64,000 bases of DNA. It comes from Xanthomonas fragariae (GTDB taxonomy: Bacteria > Pseudomonadota > Gammaproteobacteria > Xanthomonadales > Xanthomonadaceae). Position numbers and translations under genes: made by a program. Within the stretch, counting starts at the first letter, position 1. Each line of letters begins with the position of its first letter. Below, piece by piece: positions 28,459 to 38,700 of the stretch. The DNA lies in the NCBI RefSeq assembly GCF_900183975.1, contig NZ_LT853882.1, positions 4,023,501 to 4,087,500 on the forward strand, written 5' to 3'. The notes under the pieces were generated by a model. It was not told where the DNA came from. It saw nothing but the letters and a program-made list of their open reading frames with translations, and made no database searches.

Positions 28459-30186
28459 ATGACCAATTCCAATCGCCGTTTGCGGTTTCGCAATTTGACG
28501 CTCATGCCCTGCCTGCTCGCCAGCGCAGCGGTTTTCGCCCAGTCCGGCACCACAACCGACCAACAGTCGGTGTCGTCCCTGGATACCCAGGCATTCGCGC
28601 GCTCCGGCCAGGTCTGGCGAAGCTTCGGCAACGCCCTCCCGTTCGCAAGCCCCACCAGCTGGACCACCGCCGGCGGCGGCTACTTGAATCAGCGCTTCGC
28701 GCCGGGCGAGTGGAAGATCAATCGCACCACTGCCAAGACGCTCAAACCGGCATGGACCCTGACCACCACCGGCGACATCTCGGCCACGCCAAGCGTGGAA
28801 GGCGAAACGCTCTACGTACCCGACTGGGGCGGCACGCTGTATAGCGTCGACACCCAGACCGGCAAGCCGAACTGGCAGGCCAAGCTGTCCGATTACACCG
28901 GCAATGCGAGCTCGGTGACGCGCAACACCCCGGCCATCAGCGCCAAGAGCATCATTGTCGGCGACCAGGCCGCCGGTACCTTGCTGGCGTTGGACAAGAA
29001 GACCGGCAAGCTGTTGTGGAAGACCTCGGTAGAAGCTAATCCGCAAGCGCGCATCACCTCCTCGCCGGTCATTTACGGCGACCGCATCTATGTCGGCATT
29101 TCCTCCGGCGACTGGGGCAACTTGGCGGCCAACCATACCTTCAGTTTCCGCGGCAGTGTCGTGGCGGTGGACCTCAACACCGGCCAGAAAGTGTGGCAGT
29201 TCTACAACGTGCCGAAGGGCTATACCGGCGCATCGGTGTGGGGCCAGGTGGCCATCGACCCGATCAGCCGGCGCCTGTATTTCGGTACCGGCAACAATTA
29301 CAACATTCCTGCCGGCGTCGGTAACTGCGTGTCGAATGCGCGCGCCTATCGCGGTAGCGAACTCACCGTACAAGACGAACTCAACTGCATGGCGCCGGAC
29401 AATTACGTCGATTCGGTGGTCTCGCTGAATCTGGATACCGGCAAGCTGGTCTGGGCTGATCGCGCGCAGGGTTACGACGCCTGGAACCTCTCCTGCATCG
29501 TCGCGCCCACCAATGGCCTGTGCCCGAACACCCAGGCAACCAACCTGACCGGGCCCGATTACGACTTCGGCGGCGCTGGTGTCAATCTGTTTACCGTGTG
29601 GCGCGACGGCAAGCCGCAGCAGCTGGTCGGTGCCGGGCAGAAGAGGGGCATCTACTATGCCTTCGACGCCAAGACCGGCGCCAAGGTGTGGTCCACCCAG
29701 GTCGGCCCGGGCGGCACTACTGGTGGCATCGAGTGGGGCACCGCGTTCGACCCGTACAAGTCGCGCGTCTACGTCGCCATCAACAATAGTGGCAACGCCA
29801 CCTACACGTTGGGCCCGGACAATAGCCGCAGCCACAACGGCGGCTCGTGGGCCGCGCTGGATGCAGCAACCGGCAAGATCGTATGGCAGGTCAAGGTGCC
29901 TGGCATAAACCGCGTAAAACCAACTGTACCGGCTGGCGGTCAGGGCTCGCTGACCGTGTCGCCGAACCTGCTCTACGCCGGCTCGATGGCGGGCAACATG
30001 GTCGTACTGGATACCGACACCGGCGCCACCCTGTGGAACTACAATGCCACCGGATCGGTGATCAGCTCGCCAGCGATTGCGAACGGTGCGCTGTACTGGG
30101 GCGCCGGCTACAGCCGCTTCAACTTCGGCACTGCAGCGACCAGCAAACAGCTAACCAAGTTCGTGCCGGAGGCCGGCGGTAAGTAA
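28459..30186 (+). CDS. Secreted PQQ-type beta-propeller protein (possible quinoprotein dehydrogenase)
   Basis: A 575-residue exported protein. After a signal peptide (LTLMPCLLASAAVFAQ) come repeated propeller blades such as TPSVEGETLYVPDWGGTLYS, SSPVIYGDRIYVGISSGDWG and AIANGALYWGAGYSR. Blades commonly read LDxxTGKxxWxxxV (LDKKTGKLLWKTSV, LDAATGKIVWQVKV). This is the PQQ-like propeller seen in polyvinyl alcohol dehydrogenase-like proteins. No fused cytochrome c domain (CxxCH) is seen, so electron transfer would need a separate partner. Whether it binds PQQ is not shown. It stands alone and ends in a GC-rich hairpin. The start ATG follows a GTG in the same frame. Confidence 0.8.
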   Translation: MTNSNRRLRFRNLTLMPCLLASAAVFAQSGTTTDQQSVSSLDTQAFARSGQVWRSFGNALPFASPTSWTTAGGGYLNQRFAPGEWKINRTTAKTLKPAWTLTTTGDISATPSVEGETLYVPDWGGTLYSVDTQTGKPNWQAKLSDYTGNASSVTRNTPAISAKSIIVGDQAAGTLLALDKKTGKLLWKTSVEANPQARITSSPVIYGDRIYVGISSGDWGNLAANHTFSFRGSVVAVDLNTGQKVWQFYNVPKGYTGASVWGQVAIDPISRRLYFGTGNNYNIPAGVGNCVSNARAYRGSELTVQDELNCMAPDNYVDSVVSLNLDTGKLVWADRAQGYDAWNLSCIVAPTNGLCPNTQATNLTGPDYDFGGAGVNLFTVWRDGKPQQLVGAGQKRGIYYAFDAKTGAKVWSTQVGPGGTTGGIEWGTAFDPYKSRVYVAINNSGNATYTLGPDNSRSHNGGSWAALDAATGKIVWQVKVPGINRVKPTVPAGGQGSLTVSPNLLYAGSMAGNMVVLDTDTGATLWNYNATGSVISSPAIANGALYWGAGYSRFNFGTAATSKQLTKFVPEAGGK

Positions 30187-30235
30187 GCGTTGTGCAACGC
30201 ATCGTTTGCGTTGATACGCGTCGTCTAAATACAAC

Positions 30236-30257
30236 AACGCCGCCCCAGGGCGGCGTT
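30236..30257 (+). terminator. Hairpin after the beta-propeller gene
   Basis: AACGCCGCC and GGCGGCGTT form a perfect 9-bp stem around CCAG, 49 bases after the stop codon. Only a weak T-rich tail (ACTTGTC) follows. Confidence 0.65.
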
Positions 30258-30307
30258 ACTTGTCAAGCTACACCCACTTCAGCACGAGATGCCACGCGCA
30301 CTTACGA

Positions 30308-30421
30308 TGGATATGGATCGAGCAAACGCTCTACAACCGCCCGCGTAAGATACTCGGATTCAAAACGCCCCTTGACGCTTTCTCCGGGGAGTTCATCAGC
30401 AGCATTGCGAACCAGAGTTGA
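30308..30421 (+). pseudogene. IS30-family transposase C-terminal remnant
   Basis: The last 37 codons of an IS30-type transposase remain in frame up to a TGA: WIWIEQTLYNRPRKILGFKT followed by PLDAFSGEFISS. The NRPRK(I/V)LG(F/Y)KTP block is the hallmark of the IS30 C-terminus. No upstream catalytic domain is left. It sits 75 bases from the end of the effector-like gene. Confidence 0.75.
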
Positions 30422-30495
30422 ATCCGTCCTCAGGTGTTGATCTAAAGCGCATGGAAGAGTTGTTCAGAGCTTGCCTGGCGCAGCCATCGACGCCA

Positions 30496-33400
30496 TCAAA
30501 CTGGCGGAAACTGCACAACGGTGCGCTGACTGTCGACGTTGGAAAGTTTTTGCCAGCGCAGCAGACTCCGCCATCCCTTCATGGTGGAATCCCGTCCCCG
30601 CTCACGAACGATCAACATTAGCGGTCGCCATGTTTCTTGCATCAGTAAAATGTCGTCGATGGCGTGCTGGGCATCTTCAGCGCTTTTAGTATCCCCGCGC
30701 TGCAACGCCAGTGCCTTGATACCCCGATAACCATCGATCTCCGCTCCAGCCCGACGCTTCATCGAGTAATTGACGTTGTATTGGCAGTAGTGACTCTCTT
30801 TTTCCAGGCTGGCCACCCTTGCCTCAAAGGCATCGAGCAGCTTCGCTGCGCGCAGGCGGTTGTCTGTCGTATTGCGGCTGCCCGTCGCATCCGGTTCCAG
30901 CGTCTCGATGCAGCGCAATAACCAGGCATCACGGTTGCTCGCGATTTCAGCCAGCATATCGGCAGACTTGGAATAGTGCCGGTCGAGATCGGCATCCTGC
31001 CTGTCGCCGATCAGGAAGGGCGAAATTTCATTCTTCTCCAGCGCCCAGGCCAGATCGCGCGACATCCCAAACTGCACGCCCAGGCTCTGGCTCTGCACCC
31101 CGTATCTGCCGTCCTGCGACGGAAGCGGGGTATTAGAAATCGGTACGGCGTTCAGGTTTGAGGTCAAGCCGGCGTTCTGTTTCCCTGCATCGGACCGATT
31201 GCCGACGATACTGATGAACCCACCTGTTTCGGTACGCCTTTCGCGGATGCGCCCGGCTTCGGCGTAGGCGGAGGGCTCCAGGCCCAGGATCTGCGATGCG
31301 GCGTCGGAGCCAGCGTTGAGGCGCAGCATCGGGGTATCCACCTCAAGGCGTGCGGTCAGGGTGCGGGTGCATGTCGTACTGTCGCTTTGACTGATGGATA
31401 CCTCTGGATTGCGCGCAAAAATGGACTCCAGCGGCCCTGCATACTGCCGCCCTTGTTTTGGATCCAGTACATCCCAGCGCACCATGCTATCGAGTGCGTT
31501 CAACATGTTGCTGCGCATTTCATCGTCCTTGTTACGAACCCGGAAGAAACGCATGGTGGTCGAGCTGGTGGTTGTTCCCTGGGCGGCAATACGGCCGGTC
31601 ACGGCGGCGTTGAGCCCGACCCCAGGTACGACCTGTGCACCGATCCTCGCACCGATGCCGGCCTCGCCGGCATCGGTCCCGGCACTGCCGAAGGACATTT
31701 CCATGCCGAGGATCGGCATGGAAATCTGAGCGAACGCCTCATTGCTATGCGATGTTTCTAAAAACAGAATCGGCGAGGCGACCGGTGATAACGGGCCATA
31801 TGGCAGCGTGGGAAGGCCCATGCCGAGCGTGCCTCCACCGCCCAGGCGCAAACGATCCCGCAACTGGCTGTTGAGGATGAAGGGTTTGAAAAACGCCACG
31901 ATGTCTTCTTTGCTGCGCATGTGCTTGTGTTTCAACAACTTCACTGCAGTACTCAGATCGTCGGTGAGAAGATCATCCGTAGGAGGTGGAAGCGCAAGCG
32001 TCGTAGGCGCGATGTCGTGCACGTGCTGCTCGGCAAGCTGGAGTAATTCATAAACCGACAGCATGCCGCTGGCCATTTGTGCATGAAGTGGCAGCAGCTC
32101 GACCGACCGGGAATGTTGCAGCATATTGAATCCACGCCGGCCGCTGGCATCGATCGATTTTTCCCATTTCTGCTCCATCTGCCGCTGCTGGACAGTTGAC
32201 TTCAACAGGCGGCGTATCGCCTTGCTGTCGCGTTTGTGCACAATCACCTGCGACAGGTGAGCGCCCTTTTCTTCCATCGACCTCAAGTGCTTGAGCATGG
32301 CCTGCACCGCCATGATCTGATATTGCATCTCCGGCACCGTCTGGCAGACCTTCAACGTGTCTTCCAGCCGACACATCCTGCGCGCTATCGCCTGATCGAC
32401 CTGCAGCCTTGGCGAATGCAAGCCCATGCTTTCGCTTACCGCATAAGAACGATTCAGCGTGGACTTTCCGAAAGGCGTCTTCTCCAGCGTGGGAATCATT
32501 CTGCGCGGCAATGGAGCTTTCTTTATGGCGGTCTCCGCCTTGTCTTTGGATGCGCTGGACGCGGCGGCACGCATCACCCAGTGGGTGGTCGCTTTTCTCA
32601 GGCGCCGGTCGTGCTGGTCGTAGGGCGAGCCCGGAGCGTTGCTGAAATATCCGTTACGAACTGCGTTGAAGGCGGCATGATGGACATCGTCGAAAGTCTG
32701 CTGGCGTCCAACCACCGTCGCAAGGGCAACTTGTTTGGCGGTCTGCAACCATGCTTTGACGTTTAAGTCCGATTCGCTCAGTTGGGCGTCGTCGGCATTC
32801 CAAAATACCCGCAGCGCCTGTGCATTATCTGCTGGCGCAGGCGTGTCGCCTTGGTTGGACAGCAGTTGCATGATCTCCACGCCACGCGGAATCTTGGCTA
32901 GCTTCCGGCAAAGCGCCACGATGTCGCGATGGGTGTTATTGGAACCTGTCGGGCGCGTTCTCGCCGATTTGGACAGGTTCTCTGCGATACGCGGCCAATG
33001 TCCGGCACTGTGCTGATACAGTGCATCCAGAACGCTTTTCGCACGCGCCGCATCGTTGCCGGTGAGCTCTGTCAAGGCTGAGGTAACGATGTCGATGACG
33101 GCAAATGACGGTAATGGCGTTGGCGTGTCTGGCCCGGACAGGCGGGTGGCGATGCGCTGCAGTGGAGCCTGCATTTCAGCCGCATCCCGTAGCGCGACGT
33201 CCTGCGTCGCTGCGATCTGATTGGCCAGATGGTGCTCGCACAGCTGCTTGACCGCCACCTGGTCGCACCGCTCTTCGGCAGCCGACTGCTCGGCGATGAG
33301 TTGCTGTCGCGTGCGATGCAACTGTCTTTCAGCTGCGTTGATGCCAACGCGCTCACCTGCGTCCGCAGCACGTTGCCGATGCAGTGTGCCGATCTCGTCA

Positions 33401-34623
33401 TTGAGACCAGCACACTCGGCTTCCACATGCACCAGGAGCTGCGCCAGCTGCAGATGCGTCTGCAGATTGCGTGCGTGCATATCCTGCGTCTGCGCAATAG
33501 CCGCTTCCAGATCAGCTATTTGCGCTGGATCGTTGCAAACTTGCAGTTGATTGCGCAAGGTCTGCAGACGTGTCTCGGCCTGCACCACGGCGCGCTCGGC
33601 GATGCTCCTGTCGCGTTCTTGGGACATTAACGTACGGGTCTGTTCGACCTTGGCTTCCAGGTTCTGCGTGGTGGCCGCTTGCCGGTCCATGATGCGTGCG
33701 TCCACTGCGCACAGGCCAGCTTGAAGATCGCCCAGCAATTGCCGGGAAAGGTCGGCCTGCTGCTTGGTCTGATCCTGTCGCTCGCTCAACGCACACACCC
33801 GCATGACCTCTTTGCCCTGCACCGAATCACGTAATCGTTGCAGACTCAGGCTTGCATGCGTTTCAGCCGACTGCAGGCGAACCTGTGCCTGTTCCAGGCG
33901 CTGACGGTTGTTTCGTAATTGCGCTGGATTAGCCAGAGCGGCGGCAAGCGAGGTTGGCCGGGTCGCATGCCGAATCGCCTCAAACTCTGCACGTGCCTGG
34001 GCAAGCGCAGTGAGTGCGGCATCCACGCCTTGGCGCTCATGATCCAGCCGCTCGATCAACGTAGCGGCCATGGCAGCAACGCTGGCGGGGTTGTGCTGCT
34101 GGCTCGCAGCCTCGGGTTTGGCCGGTTTTTTGCCCACGATGGTGCGCAGCGATGCAGGCTTGAGCCAAGAGCGTAGCTGGCTCCCAACACTTCGCTTGGC
34201 TGGAGGCGCCGGGCGATCCCATACTGCTGTCGGCGCTGCTTTCAGACTGGCCAGTGTCGACTCGGCAAGCTTTTTTAATTGACGGGCTTCTAGCACCAAT
34301 GGATCCAGATCCGCACTGTGTGTCTCTGCAGATGGCTGGCCATTTACTGGAACACCGCTGCGCAGCGGTCGATCGATCGTCCGTCCGGTGCCTGGAATGC
34401 CGAAGTTGAAGACCGTCTGTCGTTCGGACATCTTGCCGGCGATACGCTCTTTTAACGAACGCGGCCGATTGGCATCCGGCCTGGGTCGCAGCTCCGGCGG
34501 TGGGGCCGACACGGTAAATTCAGCCCGAATATCTTGGGCAGGTCGGGCAATCGGTTCCGATGTCGATCCAACTTCGAAAGAAGCCGAAGGTGCAGTGGAC
34601 GCAGGCCCGACTTTCGATTTCAT
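30496..34623 (-). CDS. Very large type III effector candidate (XopZ/HopAS-like)
   Basis: A 1375-residue protein with no signal peptide or membrane segment. The N-terminus is polar and rich in Ser, Pro and Thr (KSKVGPASTAPSASFEVGST), as expected for a type III secretion signal. Residues about 190-480 form long alanine- and glutamine-rich coiled coils. The C-terminal third has a glycine-rich, beta-prone stretch (GTLGMGLPTLPYGPLSP; GIGARIGAQVVPGVGLNAAV) and a helical end. Among Xanthomonas effectors known to me, size and layout fit XopZ (HopAS family) best; this is recall, not a search. The ATG at 34623 is preceded by AAGGAGC. An imperfect PIP box lies about 575 bases upstream, and IS30 and MITE remnants flank the locus. 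Other large effectors (XopAD, XopAM) are much longer. Confidence 0.6.
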   Translation of the reverse strand: MKSKVGPASTAPSASFEVGSTSEPIARPAQDIRAEFTVSAPPPELRPRPDANRPRSLKERIAGKMSERQTVFNFGIPGTGRTIDRPLRSGVPVNGQPSAETHSADLDPLVLEARQLKKLAESTLASLKAAPTAVWDRPAPPAKRSVGSQLRSWLKPASLRTIVGKKPAKPEAASQQHNPASVAAMAATLIERLDHERQGVDAALTALAQARAEFEAIRHATRPTSLAAALANPAQLRNNRQRLEQAQVRLQSAETHASLSLQRLRDSVQGKEVMRVCALSERQDQTKQQADLSRQLLGDLQAGLCAVDARIMDRQAATTQNLEAKVEQTRTLMSQERDRSIAERAVVQAETRLQTLRNQLQVCNDPAQIADLEAAIAQTQDMHARNLQTHLQLAQLLVHVEAECAGLNDEIGTLHRQRAADAGERVGINAAERQLHRTRQQLIAEQSAAEERCDQVAVKQLCEHHLANQIAATQDVALRDAAEMQAPLQRIATRLSGPDTPTPLPSFAVIDIVTSALTELTGNDAARAKSVLDALYQHSAGHWPRIAENLSKSARTRPTGSNNTHRDIVALCRKLAKIPRGVEIMQLLSNQGDTPAPADNAQALRVFWNADDAQLSESDLNVKAWLQTAKQVALATVVGRQQTFDDVHHAAFNAVRNGYFSNAPGSPYDQHDRRLRKATTHWVMRAAASSASKDKAETAIKKAPLPRRMIPTLEKTPFGKSTLNRSYAVSESMGLHSPRLQVDQAIARRMCRLEDTLKVCQTVPEMQYQIMAVQAMLKHLRSMEEKGAHLSQVIVHKRDSKAIRRLLKSTVQQRQMEQKWEKSIDASGRRGFNMLQHSRSVELLPLHAQMASGMLSVYELLQLAEQHVHDIAPTTLALPPPTDDLLTDDLSTAVKLLKHKHMRSKEDIVAFFKPFILNSQLRDRLRLGGGGTLGMGLPTLPYGPLSPVASPILFLETSHSNEAFAQISMPILGMEMSFGSAGTDAGEAGIGARIGAQVVPGVGLNAAVTGRIAAQGTTTSSTTMRFFRVRNKDDEMRSNMLNALDSMVRWDVLDPKQGRQYAGPLESIFARNPEVSISQSDSTTCTRTLTARLEVDTPMLRLNAGSDAASQILGLEPSAYAEAGRIRERRTETGGFISIVGNRSDAGKQNAGLTSNLNAVPISNTPLPSQDGRYGVQSQSLGVQFGMSRDLAWALEKNEISPFLIGDRQDADLDRHYSKSADMLAEIASNRDAWLLRCIETLEPDATGSRNTTDNRLRAAKLLDAFEARVASLEKESHYCQYNVNYSMKRRAGAEIDGYRGIKALALQRGDTKSAEDAQHAIDDILLMQETWRPLMLIVRERGRDSTMKGWRSLLRWQKLSNVDSQRTVVQFPPV

Positions 34624-35161
34624 GAAAGCTCCTTCGAACGCGCGTTGTTCCATTCATTGCATTCAGGTCAGAAAGTGCGCAACGCACCTCAGACCGACAT
34701 TATGTTGACTTGCAAAACTTGCAACCGGGCGCTCGTGTCGGATCGTCTTGCAGACCAATGCGATGCGCGAATCTGTTCAGCCGGGCTGATCCCGGTCGGA
34801 ATAACCCGGGTTGAAAGCGCGCCACCAACCTTGCTGCCGGGCAGTGGCGCGGACCAGTGCAATGCTGGGAATTCTCAGATGTCAGCGTGCGTTGCGTTTC
34901 CCCGCGCGACGCGCGCCTGCCTGATCACGACGTGCGCGGTTCTGTCAGCAACAGTCGGGCAGCTGGAATGTTTTGAAACCGCAGACCTCAGGGTGCAATT
35001 CTGGAGCCTTCGCGTATGGCCGTTGAAATACCGCGTTAAAAGTGCATTTAACCAACGGACCGGACCGCAAGTTGACAAGGACTGTCACGTTTGACTCCGC
35101 TCTAAGCTCTCGATGATGTGTGCAGCCACTGCGTTATCAATCAATCTGCACGCACAGACGC
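34624..35161 (-). other. Long leader upstream of the effector-like gene, no gene seen
   Basis: About 540 bases between the predicted promoter at 35162-35223 and the effector start hold only short frames without motifs (such as 34875-35078). If the promoter drives the effector, this is an unusually long untranslated leader. It may instead hold the decayed remains of a small gene. Confidence 0.4.
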
Positions 35162-35223
35162 AATTTAACGATTGAAGTAACCCCGGCGGATCGATAAGCG
35201 AAGGAAATTTGCGCCAATGCGAA
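35162..35223 (-). promoter_or_regulatory. Imperfect PIP box and -10 element (HrpX-type promoter)
   Basis: On the minus strand TTCGC (35223-35219) and TTCGC (35202-35198) are separated by 16 bases; the PIP consensus is TTCGB-N15-TTCGB. TAAATT (35167-35162) lies 30 bases further on, which fits the YANNNT box expected 30-32 bases downstream. It points toward the effector-like gene. The one-base-longer spacer makes it an imperfect PIP box. Confidence 0.55.
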
Positions 35224-35299
35224 GTTCACTTCATGAGCAAAAGGTTTCACCTTATGCCAGAAGGTTTGGTATCGGCCATTGACTGGACGCCAACACTGA

Positions 35300-35441
35300 G
35301 AGTGGCTAACAAACCGTAGCGAGCAGTCGCCAGGTACGTGCGGACGGCGCGGAGGAACCGCAATATACGAGTGGTACATGCCGATTCCGAGCACCCGCCG
35401 GGCCCGCCTGGCGGTGAGCGCAGTCGTTTTGTTAGCCACTC
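35300..35441 (-). repeat. MITE-like element, copy A (about 142 bp)
   Basis: The ends are inverted copies of GAGTGGCTAACAAAACG (one mismatch in the left copy). The interior carries no coding frame. It is the reverse-oriented relative of the element at 44381-44520; both share CGACTGCGCT, CCGCCAGGCGGG, GGCATGTACCAC and TTGCGGTTCCTC in the same order. The right end is followed by TTA. Confidence 0.82.
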
Positions 35442-35712
35442 TTAAACGCAGCCCTACACGTCAGGTCTGAGGCAACCACCTGCGCCGAGTGATGTCATCG
35501 GCCGGAGCGCCCAACGGCGTCGCTTGCCTGGACGCAAGCGCGCGCCAGCCAGCAGCCGCGCTGGCTGTGAGCAGCATGCCAGCGCAGTGTTCAATGCAGA
35601 CGCCTACGTCAAGCCATGTCACGCCATGGCGACGCTGGGCGTCGTGGCAGTGCCACACACAGCACGCTGCGCTGGGTGACGAAGATAAGCGCTACGGCCA
35701 ATACGACCCGGG
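35442..35712. other. Intergenic region between the MITE and tamB, no gene seen
   Basis: Only short overlapping frames. An imperfect palindrome (GCGCGCCAGCCAGCAGCCGC followed by GCTGGCTG) near 35541-35570 could form a hairpin downstream of tamB. Confidence 0.35.
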
Positions 35713-38700
35713 CTATTTCTCGCGCCGCCAGTTCACCGAGCCCTTGGTTTCCACCGAGCTCGATTCGGCTTCCACGTCGAAGCCTCGGCTGAGCAGGTAT
35801 TTGAGTGTCAGCACCGAGCCGCTGCCAACCATCGAGACGCCGTAGCCGACATAAAGTTTCGGCGAGAGATATTTACCGAAGCCCACGACAGATCCACCGA
35901 GCGTGCTGGATTCGCTGACGCCGGCTTCGTCCAGGCCGAGCTTGGCACCGATTTGCGAGGCGATCAGGCTGCTGCCTGCCGAGAGTGCGGCCGAGGCGGC
36001 GCTGACCTGCTGGGTTTCGTCGCTGCTGGCGGTGGACAGGCCGCGGCCGAGCACCAGGTAAGACAGCGCTTCGGACTGCGACATGGCCGGCTCCGACCAT
36101 ACGTCCGCACGTGGCGATTCGGCGCGTCCGCTGACATCGATACCGGCGGTGACATCGCCGATCTTGCGCTCTGCGCGCAGACTCACGCGCGGGTCGGAGA
36201 CGATGTTGGAGTTCCAGGTCAGCTGGCCGCGGCTGATGGTCAGATCCTGGCCGTACGCCTTGTAGCGACCACGTACATCCAGTCCGCCGTTTGCGTTCAT
36301 TTCGCGGCCCGGGCGCGCGCGGATCTGTATCTGCCCGCTCAGCCCGCCCTTCAAGCCGAAGCCGCTCATGTTGACTTTGTCGCCGAGCACGATGGCCAAG
36401 TCCATATCCAATGGCGAGGACGGCGTTGCTTCCGGATCCACCGGGTCAAGCACCACCACGTCTTCGGAGACGGAGGTGCCGCGATCCAGGCGTTCCAGGT
36501 CGATATCGGCTTCCGGCACGGTGACCTTGCCGCGCAGCTGCATGGTGTTGCCGGTGATGCCGAACTGCATGTCGGGGTTGGCGATGATGCGCAACTCGCT
36601 GGTGTTGTAGGCCAGCACGTTTTCGCCGCGGATATTGAGCAGTAGCGGTGTGGTGGTGCCGAACCACGACAGCCCGCCATCGATCGTGAGCGTGCCCTCG
36701 CCCGACTTGGCCGCGGCGGTGATCTTGGCCGAGCCATCCGGCAACGCGTCGAAGCGGCCCTTGCCCTGGCTCAGGGTCAGGCCCATCGACGGGTATTCGG
36801 CAGTGAAGTCGCTCAAGGTCGCATCGCCGCCGAGCAGCGGTTTGTCGCGGGTGCCATGCAGGCTCACATGGCCTTCGACCAGGCCCTTGGGCTGCACCAC
36901 ATCGGCTACCACCAGCTCCAGCCAGTACAGCCGCGACATATTGAGATACAGCTCGCCGTTGAGCGGTGCGTACGCGTCCCAACCGGTGTTGAATTTGGCA
37001 TCGACAAAGCCCGCACCCTGGAAGCCGACACCGAGCTTGGCCTGGATCTGCTGCGGGGTGAAATCGGCTTGCACACTGAATTGGTCATAGCGCAGCAATT
37101 CGCCACGATTGGGATTGCCGGCGACCGCGGCGTAGCGCGTTTGGCCGAGACGAATACCACCTTCGGGCGAGGCAATACGGAACGCGCCTTCCCACGCATT
37201 ACCGCGTGGCTTGAAGCTGCCATCCAGCGAGAGCTCGCCGCGCAAATAAATCTGTCGTCCTTCCTGCTTGGGCAGCCACGGTTGCACCAACGACAGCGGC
37301 AGCGCATCGGCGTGCACCACCATTCCCTCGCGCGGCCAATTGGCGTTGGCGCACAGTGCGCCGCCAGTGGCGGCGCTCACACAGGTATCGGACAAGGTAA
37401 ATGCCGCGCCGTCGGTGCTGAACTGCGCCGGCCGACGCAGTGCCCAGGCATCGCCCTTGGCCGGTGCGATACGCAGCGTGGCGATTTGGCCCTGCCAGCG
37501 CTCGCCGTTGCGGCGCACATCGCCCTGCAAGGCGACGCTGGCCATGCTGTTGACGATATCGGCATCCAGGCGCAGCGCCTCCACCGCACCGCGTGCCTGC
37601 ACGTGGACGCTGTCCAGTACCAGGCCGGCTTCGATGGCGGTGCCTTGCAATGCCAGTTGTCCATCGCTGCCGCGCCACGGCAGCCGGCCACGTAGGCTGA
37701 TGCTCTGCGCGCTGTAATCGTTCCAGCGCAGCCCGTTACCGGCGATGTCGGCGGTAATGTCGGGTGCGTCGCGACGGCCGCTGACCTGCAGTTGCCCACG
37801 CACGATACCGGTGGCGCCAGGCAGCAAGTCGTCCAGTTGCAGCGGCTGCAACTGCGCGGCGATATCGAGCTGGTCGCCGAGCTTGCCCTTCGCATTGATG
37901 CGGCTATTGCCTAACGCCAGCTGCAATTCACCCTCGCCTTGCTCGCCGCGCAACGCGAATTTGCCATTTGCAGACAGCGCGCGCTGCCGCAGTTGGCCGG
38001 TCAAGCTCGGAATATCCGCAGTGGCCTCCAAGCCCGGCGACACGCCGCCGGCCGGCGCCGGCAGCTGGCGACCCTTGGAGGCGATCTTGCCGGACAGATT
38101 GCCGTTCCAGCCCGGTGCGAAATAGCCCGGATCGAACTTGGACAGCTGCGCGCTGACATCCCATCGCAGCTCCGGCGTCCAGCCCACCTCGCCGGTGAGA
38201 TCCAGCAAGCCGCCTGGTGTTTTGGCTTGCACGTGTTTGAGCTGCGCGCGCTGATCGTTGCCACGGCTGTCGAACACCAACTCGGCCTGTTGCCCATCGC
38301 GTTCCAGCGTGGCGCGGCCGATCGCCGCCCACGCCTTCAAGGTGCCGGCCACGCCCAGACGCGCGTCGGTCAGCTTTACCGGCACCAGCGGCGCATCCGG
38401 AGTGGCTGGATCTGCAGTCGGAGTGAAACGCAAGCCACTGGCATTGACCGCGAAACGGAAGCTCGGATTCTGCGTGTCGCGGAAATCGGCGGTGCCGCGC
38501 AATTGGGTGCGGCCTTCCAAGGTATCGATCAGCAACGGTTCGACGGTCAGCACCTGATCCCGCAGGCTGATATGCGAGGGCTGCAGCGTGGCGCTTAATT
38601 CGCCCTGTTCGACACTGCCGTGCAGGTCGGCGTTGCCGCCCTTGCCGGAAGCCTGCAGGTTCAGCGCGATCGGTATGGCCGGCGCAGTGGCCTGCCCGTC

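Noticed and set aside
34767..34790. TTCGC nearer to the effector start as a PIP half-site
   Set aside because: The second half-site at the required spacing reads GCAAG, so it is not a PIP box. The pair at 35198-35223 is better.
34875..35078. A 67-residue minus frame in the effector leader
   Set aside because: No ribosome site, no motif and ordinary frame length for GC-rich DNA. It is kept only as part of the leader description.
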